Shown: one piece after another, positions 8,974-17,580 of the stretch
Numbering within the stretch: the first letter of the stretch is position 1
Layout: each line of letters starts with the position of its first letter
Assembly (NCBI GenBank): GCA_949511925.1
Contig: CATEYX010000022.1
Location: 1-51,197, forward strand
Source: Cryomorphaceae bacterium
GTDB lineage: Bacteria > Bacteroidota > Bacteroidia > Flavobacteriales > BACL11
Reading direction: 5' to 3'
Length of the DNA stretch: 51,197 nucleotides
The notes under the pieces: generated by a model
What the model saw: the letters and a program-made list of their open reading frames with translations, nothing else
The model's database searches: none
What the model was told of the DNA's origin: nothing
Program-made: the position numbers and the translations under genes

Positions 8974-9701
8974 TTGCTCTCTTTAGAAAAGAAATAAGTG
9001 TCTTTTTTAGTACTCTAATTGGTTATCTAATTATTGGTATTTTTCAATTGATAAATAGCATTTTATTATGGTCGGATTTTAGCGATATGAATATTCTTAG
9101 CTACGGCTATGCTGACATGGATATTTTTTTCACTTCCGCTCCATTATTCTTTTTATTGTTTATCCCTGCTATAAGTATGCGCGTTTTTACTGAAGAATAC
9201 TCTTCAGGGACAATCGAAATTTTAATTACTAAATCAATTAACTCATTGCAAATTGTCATAGCTAAGTTTTTAGCTGTTTTTGTTTTGGTGATATTTGCCA
9301 TTCTCCCAACATTAATTTATGTAGCTAGTATTTACTATTTAGGAGAGAATATTGGCAACCTTGATCTAGCAGGTATTATGGGTTCGTATTTAGGATTAAT
9401 CTTTTTATGTGCACTCTTTTCTGCTATCAGTATCTATGCCTCATCTCTAGCAAGTAATCAGATTATTTCCTTTGCATTTGCTATTTTACTGTGCACTTTA
9501 TTTTATTTTGGGTTTGATGTATTAAGTGAACTTTCATTTTTTCAAAATTTCGATTTGTTTATTCAGCAATTAGGAATTTCTTTCCATTATGAAATGATGA
9601 GTAAAGGTCTAGTTAAACTCTCGGATATTATCTATTTTGTATCAGTTACTACTTTATTTATTAAGCTTACTGAACTTGTTATTACTGAAAGGAAAGCATA
9701 A
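8970..9701 (+). CDS. gldF: Gliding motility-associated ABC transporter permease GldF
   Basis: A 243-residue ABC-2 type permease with six hydrophobic segments and the start MIALFRKEISVFFSTLIGYL, typical of GldF. The conserved cytoplasmic segment RVFTEEYSSGTIEILITKSI follows the second membrane segment. GldF works with GldG and the ATPase GldA, which is not in this window. The complex is needed for gliding in Flavobacterium johnsoniae but is also kept in non-gliding relatives. Its ends overlap the neighbours on both sides, so the operon reading is firm. Confidence 0.92.
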   Translation: MIALFRKEISVFFSTLIGYLIIGIFQLINSILLWSDFSDMNILSYGYADMDIFFTSAPLFFLLFIPAISMRVFTEEYSSGTIEILITKSINSLQIVIAKFLAVFVLVIFAILPTLIYVASIYYLGENIGNLDLAGIMGSYLGLIFLCALFSAISIYASSLASNQIISFAFAILLCTLFYFGFDVLSELSFFQNFDLFIQQLGISFHYEMMSKGLVKLSDIIYFVSVTTLFIKLTELVITERKA

Positions 9702-11428
9702 TGAAGTCTAATAAATCCATATCAACTGTTTTACTTATTGTACTCGTATTATTTATCAATATACTCAGTAGCTTTATTAATTGGAATATTGATTTGACAG
9801 CTGATAAAAAATATTCATTTGCTAAGGAATCAATTGCGATAATAAATAGTTTAGAGGATAAGTTATTTGTTAAAGTATATCTGAAAGGTGATTTCCCTGC
9901 AGAATTTAAAAAATTACAAAAATCAATTGAAGATTTGCTTAAACGATTTAAAGCAATAGCGAATAGTAATATTGATTTTGAGTTTATTGACCCTAATAAT
10001 GTTGCAAATGAAAACGAAAAGTTAGCTTTATTTAAACAGTTGGTAAAGATGAAGCTATCCCCTACTGATTTAGAAATTAAAAAAGATGGAAAACAAGTAA
10101 ATCAGATTATTTTTCCTGGAGCAATTGTTTATTATAAAGATAAACAAACGGCTGTCAATTTTTTAAAGCAGACACCGGGAGAATCGCCAGGAAGTAATAT
10201 CAATACTTCCATTGAAGCACTTGAATATGAATTTGTATCAGCTATTGAGCATTTAACCAAAAAAAGGTTAACAAAAATTGCTTTTCTAGAAGGAAATGGA
10301 GAGTTAAACGAGCAACAGGTTTATGATATTACAGAATCAGTTCTTGATGATAATTTTAATCTTTCCTATTACTATAAAGTTGACCGATTTAACATTAAGG
10401 AATTTGCAGTTGATAGTACTACTATGCTTGCTGATTTAGCAAGGCAATCAGCCCTTTTAAATACCTACAAAGCTATTATAATTGCTAAACCAACTATTAC
10501 TTTCAATAACTTAGACAAACTCCTTATTGATCAGTATATTATGCAGGGTGGTAAAGTGCTATGGTTGGTTGATGGAGTTAAAGCAAGTATGGATAGTTTA
10601 CAGAATAAATCAGGAACTTTTATTGCAACTAAAAATGTTCTAAATATTGATGATCAATTATTGAAATATGGAGTGAGAATTAATTCAAATTTAATACAAG
10701 ATCTGCGTTCTACTAAAATTCCTATTATAACAGGATATAGCAATAATATACCGCAACAATCTTATTTTAGTTGGCCCTATTCTGCTTTGTTAGTTTCGGA
10801 TAGTAAGCATGCTGTTTCAAGAGGTTTGGATGGGATAAAGTGTGAGTTTGTCAGTTCAATAGATACATTTAAAAATAATATTCAAAAAACTATTCTTTTG
10901 CATAGCTCGAAGGAAAGCAGATTGAATCCTGCCCCAAGTAAAATTAGTCTAGGAATTTTGGAAAATCCTCCAACTCCCAATAGTTATAATAAGAAGTTTT
11001 TACCAATAGCTATCTTACTTGAAGGAGAATTTGAATCCGTATTCAAGGATAAATTAGTTCAGAAAAATCAACAGATACAATTTATTAAAAAAAGTGTAAA
11101 CACTAAAATGATTGTTATAAGTGATGGAGATATTATTGCTAATGATTTAAGTAATTCTGGAGGTGTTTATCCTCTTGGTTATGACAAAAATATAAAATTC
11201 ACTTATCCAGGAAATAAACATTTTCTAATTAATGCCGTGCAGTACCTTTGTGGTGATAATGGTTTGTCACATTTGAAAGTAAAGGAGCATAATTTAAGAA
11301 TGTTAGATAAGAAAAAGGTTCAGGAAAATAGATTTATCATTCAGCTAATAAATATAGCTTTTCCAATATTATTATTATTATTATTTGCCTTGTTTTTTGT
11401 AAGGTATAAAAAAAGAAAATATGTCTAA
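9701..11428 (+). CDS. gldG: Gliding motility-associated ABC transporter substrate-binding-like protein GldG
   Basis: A 575-residue protein with one membrane segment at each end (about residues 8-28 and 545-567) and a large extracytoplasmic region between. The DLTADKKYSFAKESI start and the VKVYLKGDFPAEFKKLQ segment mark the GldG/ABC-type family; FFVRYKKRK closes the protein on the cytoplasmic side. It partners the GldF permease, whose stop shares one base with this start. The substrate of the GldAFG transporter is not established. The next gene overlaps by eight bases. Confidence 0.92.
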   Translation: MKSNKSISTVLLIVLVLFINILSSFINWNIDLTADKKYSFAKESIAIINSLEDKLFVKVYLKGDFPAEFKKLQKSIEDLLKRFKAIANSNIDFEFIDPNNVANENEKLALFKQLVKMKLSPTDLEIKKDGKQVNQIIFPGAIVYYKDKQTAVNFLKQTPGESPGSNINTSIEALEYEFVSAIEHLTKKRLTKIAFLEGNGELNEQQVYDITESVLDDNFNLSYYYKVDRFNIKEFAVDSTTMLADLARQSALLNTYKAIIIAKPTITFNNLDKLLIDQYIMQGGKVLWLVDGVKASMDSLQNKSGTFIATKNVLNIDDQLLKYGVRINSNLIQDLRSTKIPIITGYSNNIPQQSYFSWPYSALLVSDSKHAVSRGLDGIKCEFVSSIDTFKNNIQKTILLHSSKESRLNPAPSKISLGILENPPTPNSYNKKFLPIAILLEGEFESVFKDKLVQKNQQIQFIKKSVNTKMIVISDGDIIANDLSNSGGVYPLGYDKNIKFTYPGNKHFLINAVQYLCGDNGLSHLKVKEHNLRMLDKKKVQENRFIIQLINIAFPILLLLLFALFFVRYKKRKYV

Positions 11429-12377
11429 AAAACAATTGTTTTATATTGCTCTTATTATACTAATGGCAGCTTTTCTTTGGTTTTTATCTGCTGATAAAAA
11501 ATCAAGTCTTAGTGTTGAGAATAACTTTTCAATAAGCGACACAGCATCAGTAAGTAAAATATTTATTGCTGACAGAAATGGCACGACTATTACCTTAAAT
11601 AGAAATGAAAAAGAATGGGTAATCAACAATAAATATGGAGTTAGAAAAGATGCAATTAACACTATCCTGACTACTATCAATCAAATTAGAATTCAAAGAC
11701 CGGTATCGATAAATGCTTTTGATAATGTGATTAAGAATTTAGCAACAAGAGGAGTGAAAATTGAAATTTATACTAACCAAGAAACTCCTAATAAAACATA
11801 TACTATTGGAAACTCAACCGCTAATTATTTAGGAACTTATATGTTTCTTGCTGGCAGTGAAACTCCTTATGTTATTCATATTCCATCTTTTAATGGCTTT
11901 CTTTCTCCTAGATACGGAATTAAAGTAGATAAAATAAATGAAAAAGATTGGCGAACAACTAATATATTTAGCCTAAAAGCTGAAAAAATTTCAAAAGTTA
12001 TAGTGAATCATATTCAAGACCCTAAAAAATCTTTTACCTTAACTACTGCCTCAATGATTTTGCTTAATTATTTAGGTAATGAAGCTAGCTTTAATCAAGA
12101 AAATGCTTTGCAATTCTTGAATGCTTTTCAACTGTTAAATTGTGAAAGCTATAAGGATGATAAAGAGAAAATAGAATTTGCTACTCCCATTCATGAGTTA
12201 ATTCTAAATACTGATACTTTAAGAACTTATGCTATTGGTAATGGTAAGTTGATAAAAGACAAGAAAGATAACTTTACAGTTAAACGAATGTATGCTACAT
12301 TGAATAATGGAGAGCTTATGATTATACAGGATTATGTTTTCAACAAAGTGTTAATTACTATTGATCAATTACAGTGA
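11421..12377 (+). CDS. DUF4340-like periplasmic membrane-anchored protein
   Basis: A 318-residue protein with a single N-terminal membrane anchor (about residues 5-24) and an exported remainder. The pattern of FIADRNGTTITLNRNEKEWVIN, a YTIGNSTANYLGTYMFLAG segment and a late FTVKRMYATLNNGELMIIQD block resembles DUF4340 proteins that accompany GldG-type transporters. It overlaps gldG by eight bases, so it is probably the fourth member of the operon and may cooperate with GldFG at the periplasmic face. No catalytic residues are evident. The family name is moderately sure; the function is inference from context. Confidence 0.7.
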   Translation: MSKKQLFYIALIILMAAFLWFLSADKKSSLSVENNFSISDTASVSKIFIADRNGTTITLNRNEKEWVINNKYGVRKDAINTILTTINQIRIQRPVSINAFDNVIKNLATRGVKIEIYTNQETPNKTYTIGNSTANYLGTYMFLAGSETPYVIHIPSFNGFLSPRYGIKVDKINEKDWRTTNIFSLKAEKISKVIVNHIQDPKKSFTLTTASMILLNYLGNEASFNQENALQFLNAFQLLNCESYKDDKEKIEFATPIHELILNTDTLRTYAIGNGKLIKDKKDNFTVKRMYATLNNGELMIIQDYVFNKVLITIDQLQ

Positions 12378-12407
12378 TAAAATGCTCAGCTATATCAATA
12401 GAAAAAT

Positions 12408-12415
12408 TATATTTG
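12408..12415 (+). promoter_or_regulatory. Candidate -7 element (TATATTTG) upstream of dnaN
   Basis: A TAnnTTTG match in the 76-base gap before dnaN, giving a leader near 33 bases. It suggests dnaN can be transcribed separately from the gld operon. No clear -33 TTG is present. Confidence 0.35.
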
Positions 12416-12453
12416 ACATTTAAAATAAACCAATAAAAAATACAACTCATAGA

Positions 12454-13572
12454 ATGAAATTTATAGTTAATAGCACAGCATTGTTAAGGGAACTACAAAA
12501 GCTAAATGGAGTAATTAGTTCTAATAATACTTTGCCAATTTTGGATAATTTCTTATTTAGTATCAGTAATAGTAAAATGTCAATTATTTCTTCTGATTTA
12601 GAAACAACTATGATGTCCTCAATAAGTGTTGAGGCAGATGAAGATGGAAAAATTACTATTCCTGCTCGAATTTTAATTGACACCTTAAAAACCTTTTCTA
12701 ATCAGCCATTAACTTTTATTGTTGATACCATTACTTATGGAATTGAGATGAGCTCGGAACTTGGAAATTATAAATTAGCTGGACAAAATGCTGATGAATT
12801 CCCTAAAATGCCAACTCTTCAAGCCTCATCATCAACTATTATTAAAGGAGATGTACTTGCTAATGCAATTAACAAAACTTTATTTGCAAGTGGAAATGAT
12901 GAATTGCGCCCTGTTATGTCAGGAGTATTTTGTGAGCTTTCAAGCGAGCAAACAACATTTGTAGCTACTGATGCTCATAAATTAGTTAGGCACACGCGCA
13001 CGGATGTTAAATCTGATAAGACTGCATCTTTTATTATTCCCAAAAAACCATTAACTATTCTTAAAAACAATATTGGTGAAGATGTTGATATTACTTTAGA
13101 ATATAATGAAACAAATGCTTTGTTTTCTTTTGGTAATATCACTATTATTTGTCGCCTTATTGATGGGAAATACCCAAATTATGAAGCAGTAATTCCAAAA
13201 GAAAATCCGAATAAATTAACAATTGATACGGCATCACTTTTAAGTTCTATCAAAAGAGTTTCTATTTATGCAAATAAAACAACTCACCAAATTCGTTTTA
13301 AGGTTGCGGGTAGCGAATTACAGATTACATCTGAAGATTTAGATTTTGCAAATAAAGCTGAAGAAAGGTTATCATGCCAGTATAAAGGAGAAGATATGGA
13401 AATTGGTTTCAATTCTAAATTTGTAATTGATATGTTAAACAATATTGGTGCAGAGCAAATTTCAATTGAAATGAGTGCACCAAACAGAGCCGGTATTATT
13501 TTACCACTCGATGGTTTAGAGGAGGGAGAAAACACCCTTATGTTAGTAATGCCAGTAATGTTAAATTCTTAA
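12454..13572 (+). CDS. dnaN: DNA polymerase III beta subunit (sliding clamp)
   Basis: A 372-residue protein of standard clamp length with three repeated clamp domains. Recognisable segments are LQKLNGVISSNNTLPILDNF, the FVATDAHKLVRHTR block in the middle domain, CRLIDGKYPNYEAVIP, and the terminal LMLVMPVMLNS. The ring-shaped dimer tethers replication and repair polymerases to DNA. It follows the gld operon in the same direction; I recall dnaN next to gldG in other Flavobacteriia. dnaA is not here, so this is not the usual dnaA-dnaN origin region. Confidence 0.95.
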   Translation: MKFIVNSTALLRELQKLNGVISSNNTLPILDNFLFSISNSKMSIISSDLETTMMSSISVEADEDGKITIPARILIDTLKTFSNQPLTFIVDTITYGIEMSSELGNYKLAGQNADEFPKMPTLQASSSTIIKGDVLANAINKTLFASGNDELRPVMSGVFCELSSEQTTFVATDAHKLVRHTRTDVKSDKTASFIIPKKPLTILKNNIGEDVDITLEYNETNALFSFGNITIICRLIDGKYPNYEAVIPKENPNKLTIDTASLLSSIKRVSIYANKTTHQIRFKVAGSELQITSEDLDFANKAEERLSCQYKGEDMEIGFNSKFVIDMLNNIGAEQISIEMSAPNRAGIILPLDGLEEGENTLMLVMPVMLNS

Positions 13573-13581
13573 TAAAAAACA

Positions 13582-14304
13582 ATGAAAAAAATAGCATCAA
13601 TTCTAGCACTTGTATTTATAACTATTGCAAGCAGTGCTCAAAGCTTAATTCCTGTGAAATATGGAGTTAAAGTTGGGGCAAATATCTCAAACATTATTTC
13701 AACTTCTAATGAAGGAGTGAAGAATATAGAAAATTCTGCATTAATTGGAATTGCAGGTGGTTTTTATATGGAAATTGCTTTGAATGACAAATGGTATTTT
13801 AACCCAGAACTTATTTATTCGCAAAAAGGAGCATCATTCACATATGAATACACGCATGAATATACAGTAAACGAAAAAGATATACACAATACATCACATG
13901 AATTGAAATTAGCATATCTTGAATTAAACCCTACAGTAAGCTATAAAGCTACTGATAAATTGGCTCTAAATTTTGGACCTTCAGTTTCTTTTATTCTTTC
14001 ACCTGATTACACTGTCTTAACTGATAAAGGTCAAAATGATAATTTAATCTCTCATCCTGAATTGCCAAAAGGAACTTATACTGAAGAGACTATTGATGTT
14101 GGTATTAATTTAGGAATTTCATATTATTTAACTGAAAACTTCTTAATTGACTCTAAAGTAAATACTAGCCTTATGAAAGCAGGAACTATTTCAAAATTAA
14201 CAAATAATGGTGTTGTAAACGGAATACTTACAAATAGCCCGCAAGCGAATACTTATGAAGTAAAAAATAGTGTTATTTCATTTTCTATTGCTTACTTATT
14301 TTAA
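13582..14304 (+). CDS. Outer-membrane beta-barrel protein (porin/PorT-like)
   Basis: A 240-residue protein with a signal peptide (cleavage near ASSAQS, residue 20) and a pattern of alternating aromatic strands. The YGVKVGANISNII start, WYFNPELIYSQKGASF, LAYLELNPTVSYKAT and the ISFSIAYLF ending (terminal Phe) match the outer-membrane beta-barrel family with about eight strands common in Bacteroidota. It lies nine bases after dnaN but has no link to replication; cotranscription is possible. A rho-independent terminator follows at 14331. The ligand or role is unknown. Confidence 0.8.
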   Translation: MKKIASILALVFITIASSAQSLIPVKYGVKVGANISNIISTSNEGVKNIENSALIGIAGGFYMEIALNDKWYFNPELIYSQKGASFTYEYTHEYTVNEKDIHNTSHELKLAYLELNPTVSYKATDKLALNFGPSVSFILSPDYTVLTDKGQNDNLISHPELPKGTYTEETIDVGINLGISYYLTENFLIDSKVNTSLMKAGTISKLTNNGVVNGILTNSPQANTYEVKNSVISFSIAYLF

Positions 14305-14330
14305 AGTAAAACTTATTTGCAGAAAATTAG

Positions 14331-14358
14331 AAACCTGCTTAATGCAGGTTTTTTTTAT
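14331..14358 (+). terminator. Rho-independent terminator after the beta-barrel gene
   Basis: A perfect 8-bp stem AAACCTGC/GCAGGTTT with loop TTAAT runs into a T-rich tract. It ends the dnaN/beta-barrel transcript. Confidence 0.8.
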
Positions 14359-14369
14359 ATATTTACATC

Positions 14370-15146
14370 ATGAATAAATTAATTTTACTCTGTGCTATAT
14401 TATTTATCAATACATTATCAGCCCAACATATTTACAAAAATAGAAAATTCTTTGGTGGATCTTTTTATATAAATAATGAATCTTTAAAGGATGTATCTTT
14501 AGGTGGGAGTACAACAGATGCGGATGGGAATGATTATTTTAATAATACACCTTTTATTAAAAATCAACCTAAAGTTTCAAAAACTAAAAGCAGAATTCGT
14601 TTTGATATGCGTTACGGATGGTTTCCAATTGATATGCTTGCTATAGGTGGTGATTTTGACATTGCTTCAAATAGTTATAATAGTGAAGATACTACTTTTT
14701 TGATGAGTACTTATATGCAAAACAAATCTTCTGAATTTACAATTGGGCCATTTGTTAGATGGTACTTGTTTGAAGTTGGAAGACAGCCTTATGAAATTGG
14801 TGCAATATTTCTTGAAGGTGCTTATAAATTCGGAACAGGTACTTCTACAGATACATATCGTTTTGCAGGAGTACAAGATTCTTTATCAATTATTTTTTCA
14901 GGAGAAGAGAAGTATTCTTACTTGACAACTAAAGCTACAGCAAAGCTTGGCTTTAGCATGTATCTTTCTGATTTCATTTCTCACAACTGGTTTACTGGGT
15001 TTTTAATTGCTCTTGAACCAAGTGTGCAATACGATTGGATAACAAGGAAAGATATGGCAACTGACCCTCTTGATGGGGGGGTTAAAAAAAGAAAAGAAAC
15101 ATCTACGGGATTAAGATTTAACATAGCCCTTATCTCCTATTTCTAA
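14370..15146 (+). CDS. Hypothetical outer-membrane beta-barrel protein
   Basis: A 258-residue protein with a signal peptide (about residues 1-19, ending TLSAQ). The mature part has barrel-like strands: FGGSFYINN, IRFDMRYGWFPIDMLAIGG, FTIGPFVRWYLFE, YLTTKATAKLGFSMYLSD and the final FNIALISYF with a terminal Phe, as expected for BAM-assembled barrels. It does not match a family I can name. A terminator lies just upstream, so it must have its own promoter in the 14-30 bases between, or be read through. The convergent pseudogene begins directly after its stop. Confidence 0.7.
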   Translation: MNKLILLCAILFINTLSAQHIYKNRKFFGGSFYINNESLKDVSLGGSTTDADGNDYFNNTPFIKNQPKVSKTKSRIRFDMRYGWFPIDMLAIGGDFDIASNSYNSEDTTFLMSTYMQNKSSEFTIGPFVRWYLFEVGRQPYEIGAIFLEGAYKFGTGTSTDTYRFAGVQDSLSIIFSGEEKYSYLTTKATAKLGFSMYLSDFISHNWFTGFLIALEPSVQYDWITRKDMATDPLDGGVKKRKETSTGLRFNIALISYF

Positions 15147-15640
15147 TTAATGCTGATGCCCTCTAGCATTATCTGGAGTTATCTTATGGTCAATAATAAT
15201 TTCATCAGTAAAAGGATTGTTACTTTTTTGCATTCCTTCTAGTATTGGTTGCCCAGCATCTACCCAAGCGGAATACCACAGATTACCGATAGTTGAAATT
15301 GAAAGCCATAATCGTCTTTCTACCATATCATCTAATTTGGTATGATAAGCTTATGAAAAATCTGCAGATTTTACTTTTATAGTTTTTGTACCTCTTTTTT
15401 CATAGGAATACTGCATATCTTGAAAAGGATTTTCTCCATAATGATCTATATCAATATAGTACCTAGGTGCCTCTTACTTTATCGCATACCTCCTTTTATC
15501 AACATCAACTGCATAATCAGTTAAGTGGTCAATATTTTTTTTTATAAAAGCCAACTAACTCTTCTGGCAGGGTAAAGACGGCATACCTATTTACTCTCTT
15601 ATGGGCGTAAAATCCCCAAGGGACTATAGCATATAAAATT
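15147..15640 (-). pseudogene. Decayed zinc-dependent phospholipase C/S1-P1 nuclease-like gene
   Basis: Reading the minus strand gives recognisable protein broken by lesions. It starts near PWGFYAHKRVNRYAVFTLPE (W at 15616-15618), shifts frame at a nine-base A run (15535-15543; eight would restore frame), continues NIDHLTDYAVDVDKRRYAIK, meets a stop (15474-15476), then EAPRYYIDIDHYGENPF. The text then jumps to DMQYSYEKRG, meets a second stop (15351-15353), and ends DDMVERRLWLS, YSAWVDAGQP and RGHQH. I recognise these blocks from an intact Bacteroidota family of roughly 350 residues; about half of it, including most metal-binding His, is missing. No signal peptide or start codon survives. Confidence 0.8.
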
Positions 15641-15673
15641 GAACTTTAAAAAAATACAATTATTTTAAAGTTC
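15641..15673 (-). terminator. Probable terminator of the comB-like gene
   Basis: A perfect 11-bp inverted repeat, GAACTTTAAAA and TTTTAAAGTTC, with an 11-base loop, lies ten bases past the stop of the comB-like gene. On the minus strand it is followed by AATTTTATA, so the T tract is poor. It also marks the edge of the pseudogene remnant. Confidence 0.55.
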
Positions 15674-15682
15674 CTATTCATC

Positions 15683-16405
15683 TTATAATATAACTAATTT
15701 ATCTCCTTTTAGGATTGGGATTATATCTGACTTAATAGGAGGAGATAAACAAAAATGAGTATCATCTTCCATGTTTAAGGACTTTAATCTTTTTCTGTGA
15801 GAAGAGTCCCTTAAATAATTAAATAAATCTCCATTTGAATTCTTCAACAATTGTATTGAAGCAAATAAGGAATCGCATGAAGATTCATATTTATCAGAAT
15901 CCATTAGTAAATCAGCTAAACTTCCTGCAAAAATTGGATCTTCCAAGTTAAATACCCCTTTCCAACCTGAACATAATATAATCACATCATTATGTTTTTC
16001 AATTAAATGATTAGCAACTGCCTCAATATTGATGTAAGAAGCTGTAATTACTTTATGTCCTCTAGCATTATGGATTGCTTTAGTTCCATTTGTTGTTGTG
16101 AGTACTAAAGTTTTCCCTTTAACATCAGCATTGATATAATGAAAGGGTGAATTTCCATAATCAAAACCCTCAATTGGTTTAGCATTTCGTTCAGCAGCAA
16201 CAATATATCCTTCTTTACCTTTGTAGGAAAGTGCTTCTTCAAGTGTCTGTACAGGAATAATTGCCTTAACTCCTGCCGTAAAAGCAGTAGAAATTACTGA
16301 TGTAGCTCTTAACAAATCGACAACCACAACTGTTGATTTTCCATCAGCATATTTATCAAACTGATCAGCAGTAAAACAAACAGAAATTTTTTTGGATTCA
16401 GACAT
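15683..16405 (-). CDS. ComB family protein (2-phosphosulfolactate phosphatase-like)
   Basis: A 240-residue protein with the ComB signatures VVVDLLRATSVISTAFTAG near the N-terminus, AAERNAKPIEGFDYGNSP and the LVLTTTNGTKAIHNA block. The founding enzyme hydrolyses 2-phosphosulfolactate in coenzyme M synthesis in archaea; most bacterial members have no proven substrate, and no other coenzyme M genes are here. It shares one base with the upstream gcvT stop and so lies in a two-gene leftward operon. A hairpin follows the stop. The family is clear and the activity is not. Confidence 0.85.
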   Translation of the reverse strand: MSESKKISVCFTADQFDKYADGKSTVVVVDLLRATSVISTAFTAGVKAIIPVQTLEEALSYKGKEGYIVAAERNAKPIEGFDYGNSPFHYINADVKGKTLVLTTTNGTKAIHNARGHKVITASYINIEAVANHLIEKHNDVIILCSGWKGVFNLEDPIFAGSLADLLMDSDKYESSCDSLFASIQLLKNSNGDLFNYLRDSSHRKRLKSLNMEDDTHFCLSPPIKSDIIPILKGDKLVIL

Positions 16406-17478
16406 TACTTTAAGAATGGTAAAGCAACAACAACTGCTTTAATTTGTTTTTTACGTACTTGAATATAAACCTCACTACCTATTTTTGAAAGTTCCTTAGA
16501 AACATAAGCCAAAGCAATTGCTTTATTTAAACTAGGCGACATAGTGCCAGAAGTTACAATACCTATCTCATTTCCATCAGTATCGACAATAGGGTAATCT
16601 TTACGCGCAATACCTTTGTCGATAATTTCTAGACCAACTAATTTTCTAGTAGTTCTACCTTCTTTTTGAGCTTTTAATTCTTCATGATTTATAAATTCTT
16701 TTGTGAACTTAGTAATCCAACCTAAACCTGCTTCAATAGGTGATGTTGTATCATTGATATCATTACCATACAAACAGAAACCTTTCTCTAAACGCAAAGT
16801 ATCTCTTGCAGCCAATCCAATAGGTTTTAATTCTATCGAAGTAGTAAAAAGAGCATCCCAAAGTTGCTTTGTTGATTCATTTTTGACATACAATTCAAAA
16901 CCAATTTCTCCTGTATATCCAGTTCTTGATAGGATAACATCCTCAATTCCTGCAATATTTCCTATTTTAAAATTATAGTACTTTATTTCAGATAAGTTAA
17001 TTTCAGTAAGTTCTTGTAACAATTCAATTACCTTAGGCCCTTGTACTGCTAGTAATGAATAATTATCTGATTGATTATTAATGGTACATCCAAAAGTATT
17101 ATGCTTATTTATCCATGCCAAATCCTTTTCCATATTAGAGGCGTTAACCACTAATAAATAATTGTTTTCTGCAATCATATACAATAAAAAATCATCTACG
17201 ATTCCGCCATCCGCATTAGGCAAGCAAGTGTATTGAATTTTACCAGGTTTAAGCTTTCTTACATCATTAGTAGTAATGTATTGCAAGAAATCTAAAGCCT
17301 TATCGCCACTAACAAACACTTCTCCCATGTGAGAAACATCAAAAACACCAACTTCATTCCTAACAGTATGATGCTCTGCTTTTACTCCTTCATATTGTAC
17401 GGGCATATAATAGCCTGCAAACTCAACCATTTTTCCTCCTAAACTCTTGTGTATATCTGATAATACTAATTGCTTCAT
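16405..17478 (-). CDS. gcvT: Aminomethyltransferase, glycine cleavage system T protein
   Basis: A 357-residue protein of normal GcvT length. Signatures include the start LGGKMVEFAGYYMPVQYEG, VGVFDVSHMGEV, the QYTCLPNADGGIVDDFLLY folate-binding segment, and the SRTGYTGEIGFELY block. It transfers the methylene of the aminomethyl group on GcvH to tetrahydrofolate and releases ammonia during glycine breakdown. gcvH and gcvP are not in this window, which is common in this phylum. It heads an operon with the comB-like gene. A TACATTTG element precedes it on the minus strand. Confidence 0.95.
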   Translation of the reverse strand: MKQLVLSDIHKSLGGKMVEFAGYYMPVQYEGVKAEHHTVRNEVGVFDVSHMGEVFVSGDKALDFLQYITTNDVRKLKPGKIQYTCLPNADGGIVDDFLLYMIAENNYLLVVNASNMEKDLAWINKHNTFGCTINNQSDNYSLLAVQGPKVIELLQELTEINLSEIKYYNFKIGNIAGIEDVILSRTGYTGEIGFELYVKNESTKQLWDALFTTSIELKPIGLAARDTLRLEKGFCLYGNDINDTTSPIEAGLGWITKFTKEFINHEELKAQKEGRTTRKLVGLEIIDKGIARKDYPIVDTDGNEIGIVTSGTMSPSLNKAIALAYVSKELSKIGSEVYIQVRKKQIKAVVVALPFLK

Positions 17479-17494
17479 AAAAATTTAATTTTCA

Positions 17495-17502
17495 CAAATG
17501 TA
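17495..17502 (-). promoter_or_regulatory. Candidate -7 element (TACATTTG) for gcvT
   Basis: The minus strand reads TACATTTG 16 bases before the gcvT start. The same octamer precedes both divergent genes at 25875 and 26003. No clear -33 TTG was seen. Confidence 0.4.
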
Positions 17503-17534
17503 TGAAATCTCTTTCCTTAAGATTTAATTTAGCA

Positions 17535-17563
17535 TTGATATTAAGATTTTTTTTCTTACTTTG
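17535..17563 (+). promoter_or_regulatory. Candidate promoter for the APC-Usp transporter
   Basis: TTG at 17535-17537 and TTACTTTG at 17556-17563 are 18 bases apart, one mismatch from the TAnnTTTG consensus, and lie 17 bases before the TTG start codon at 17581. Confidence 0.4.
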
Positions 17564-17580
17564 CATAAAAGTAAAATAAT

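Noticed and set aside
15641..15673. Perfect 11-bp inverted repeat as the end of a small mobile element
   Set aside because: There is only one such repeat, no second copy flanks the pseudogene, and its place after the comB-like stop fits a terminator.
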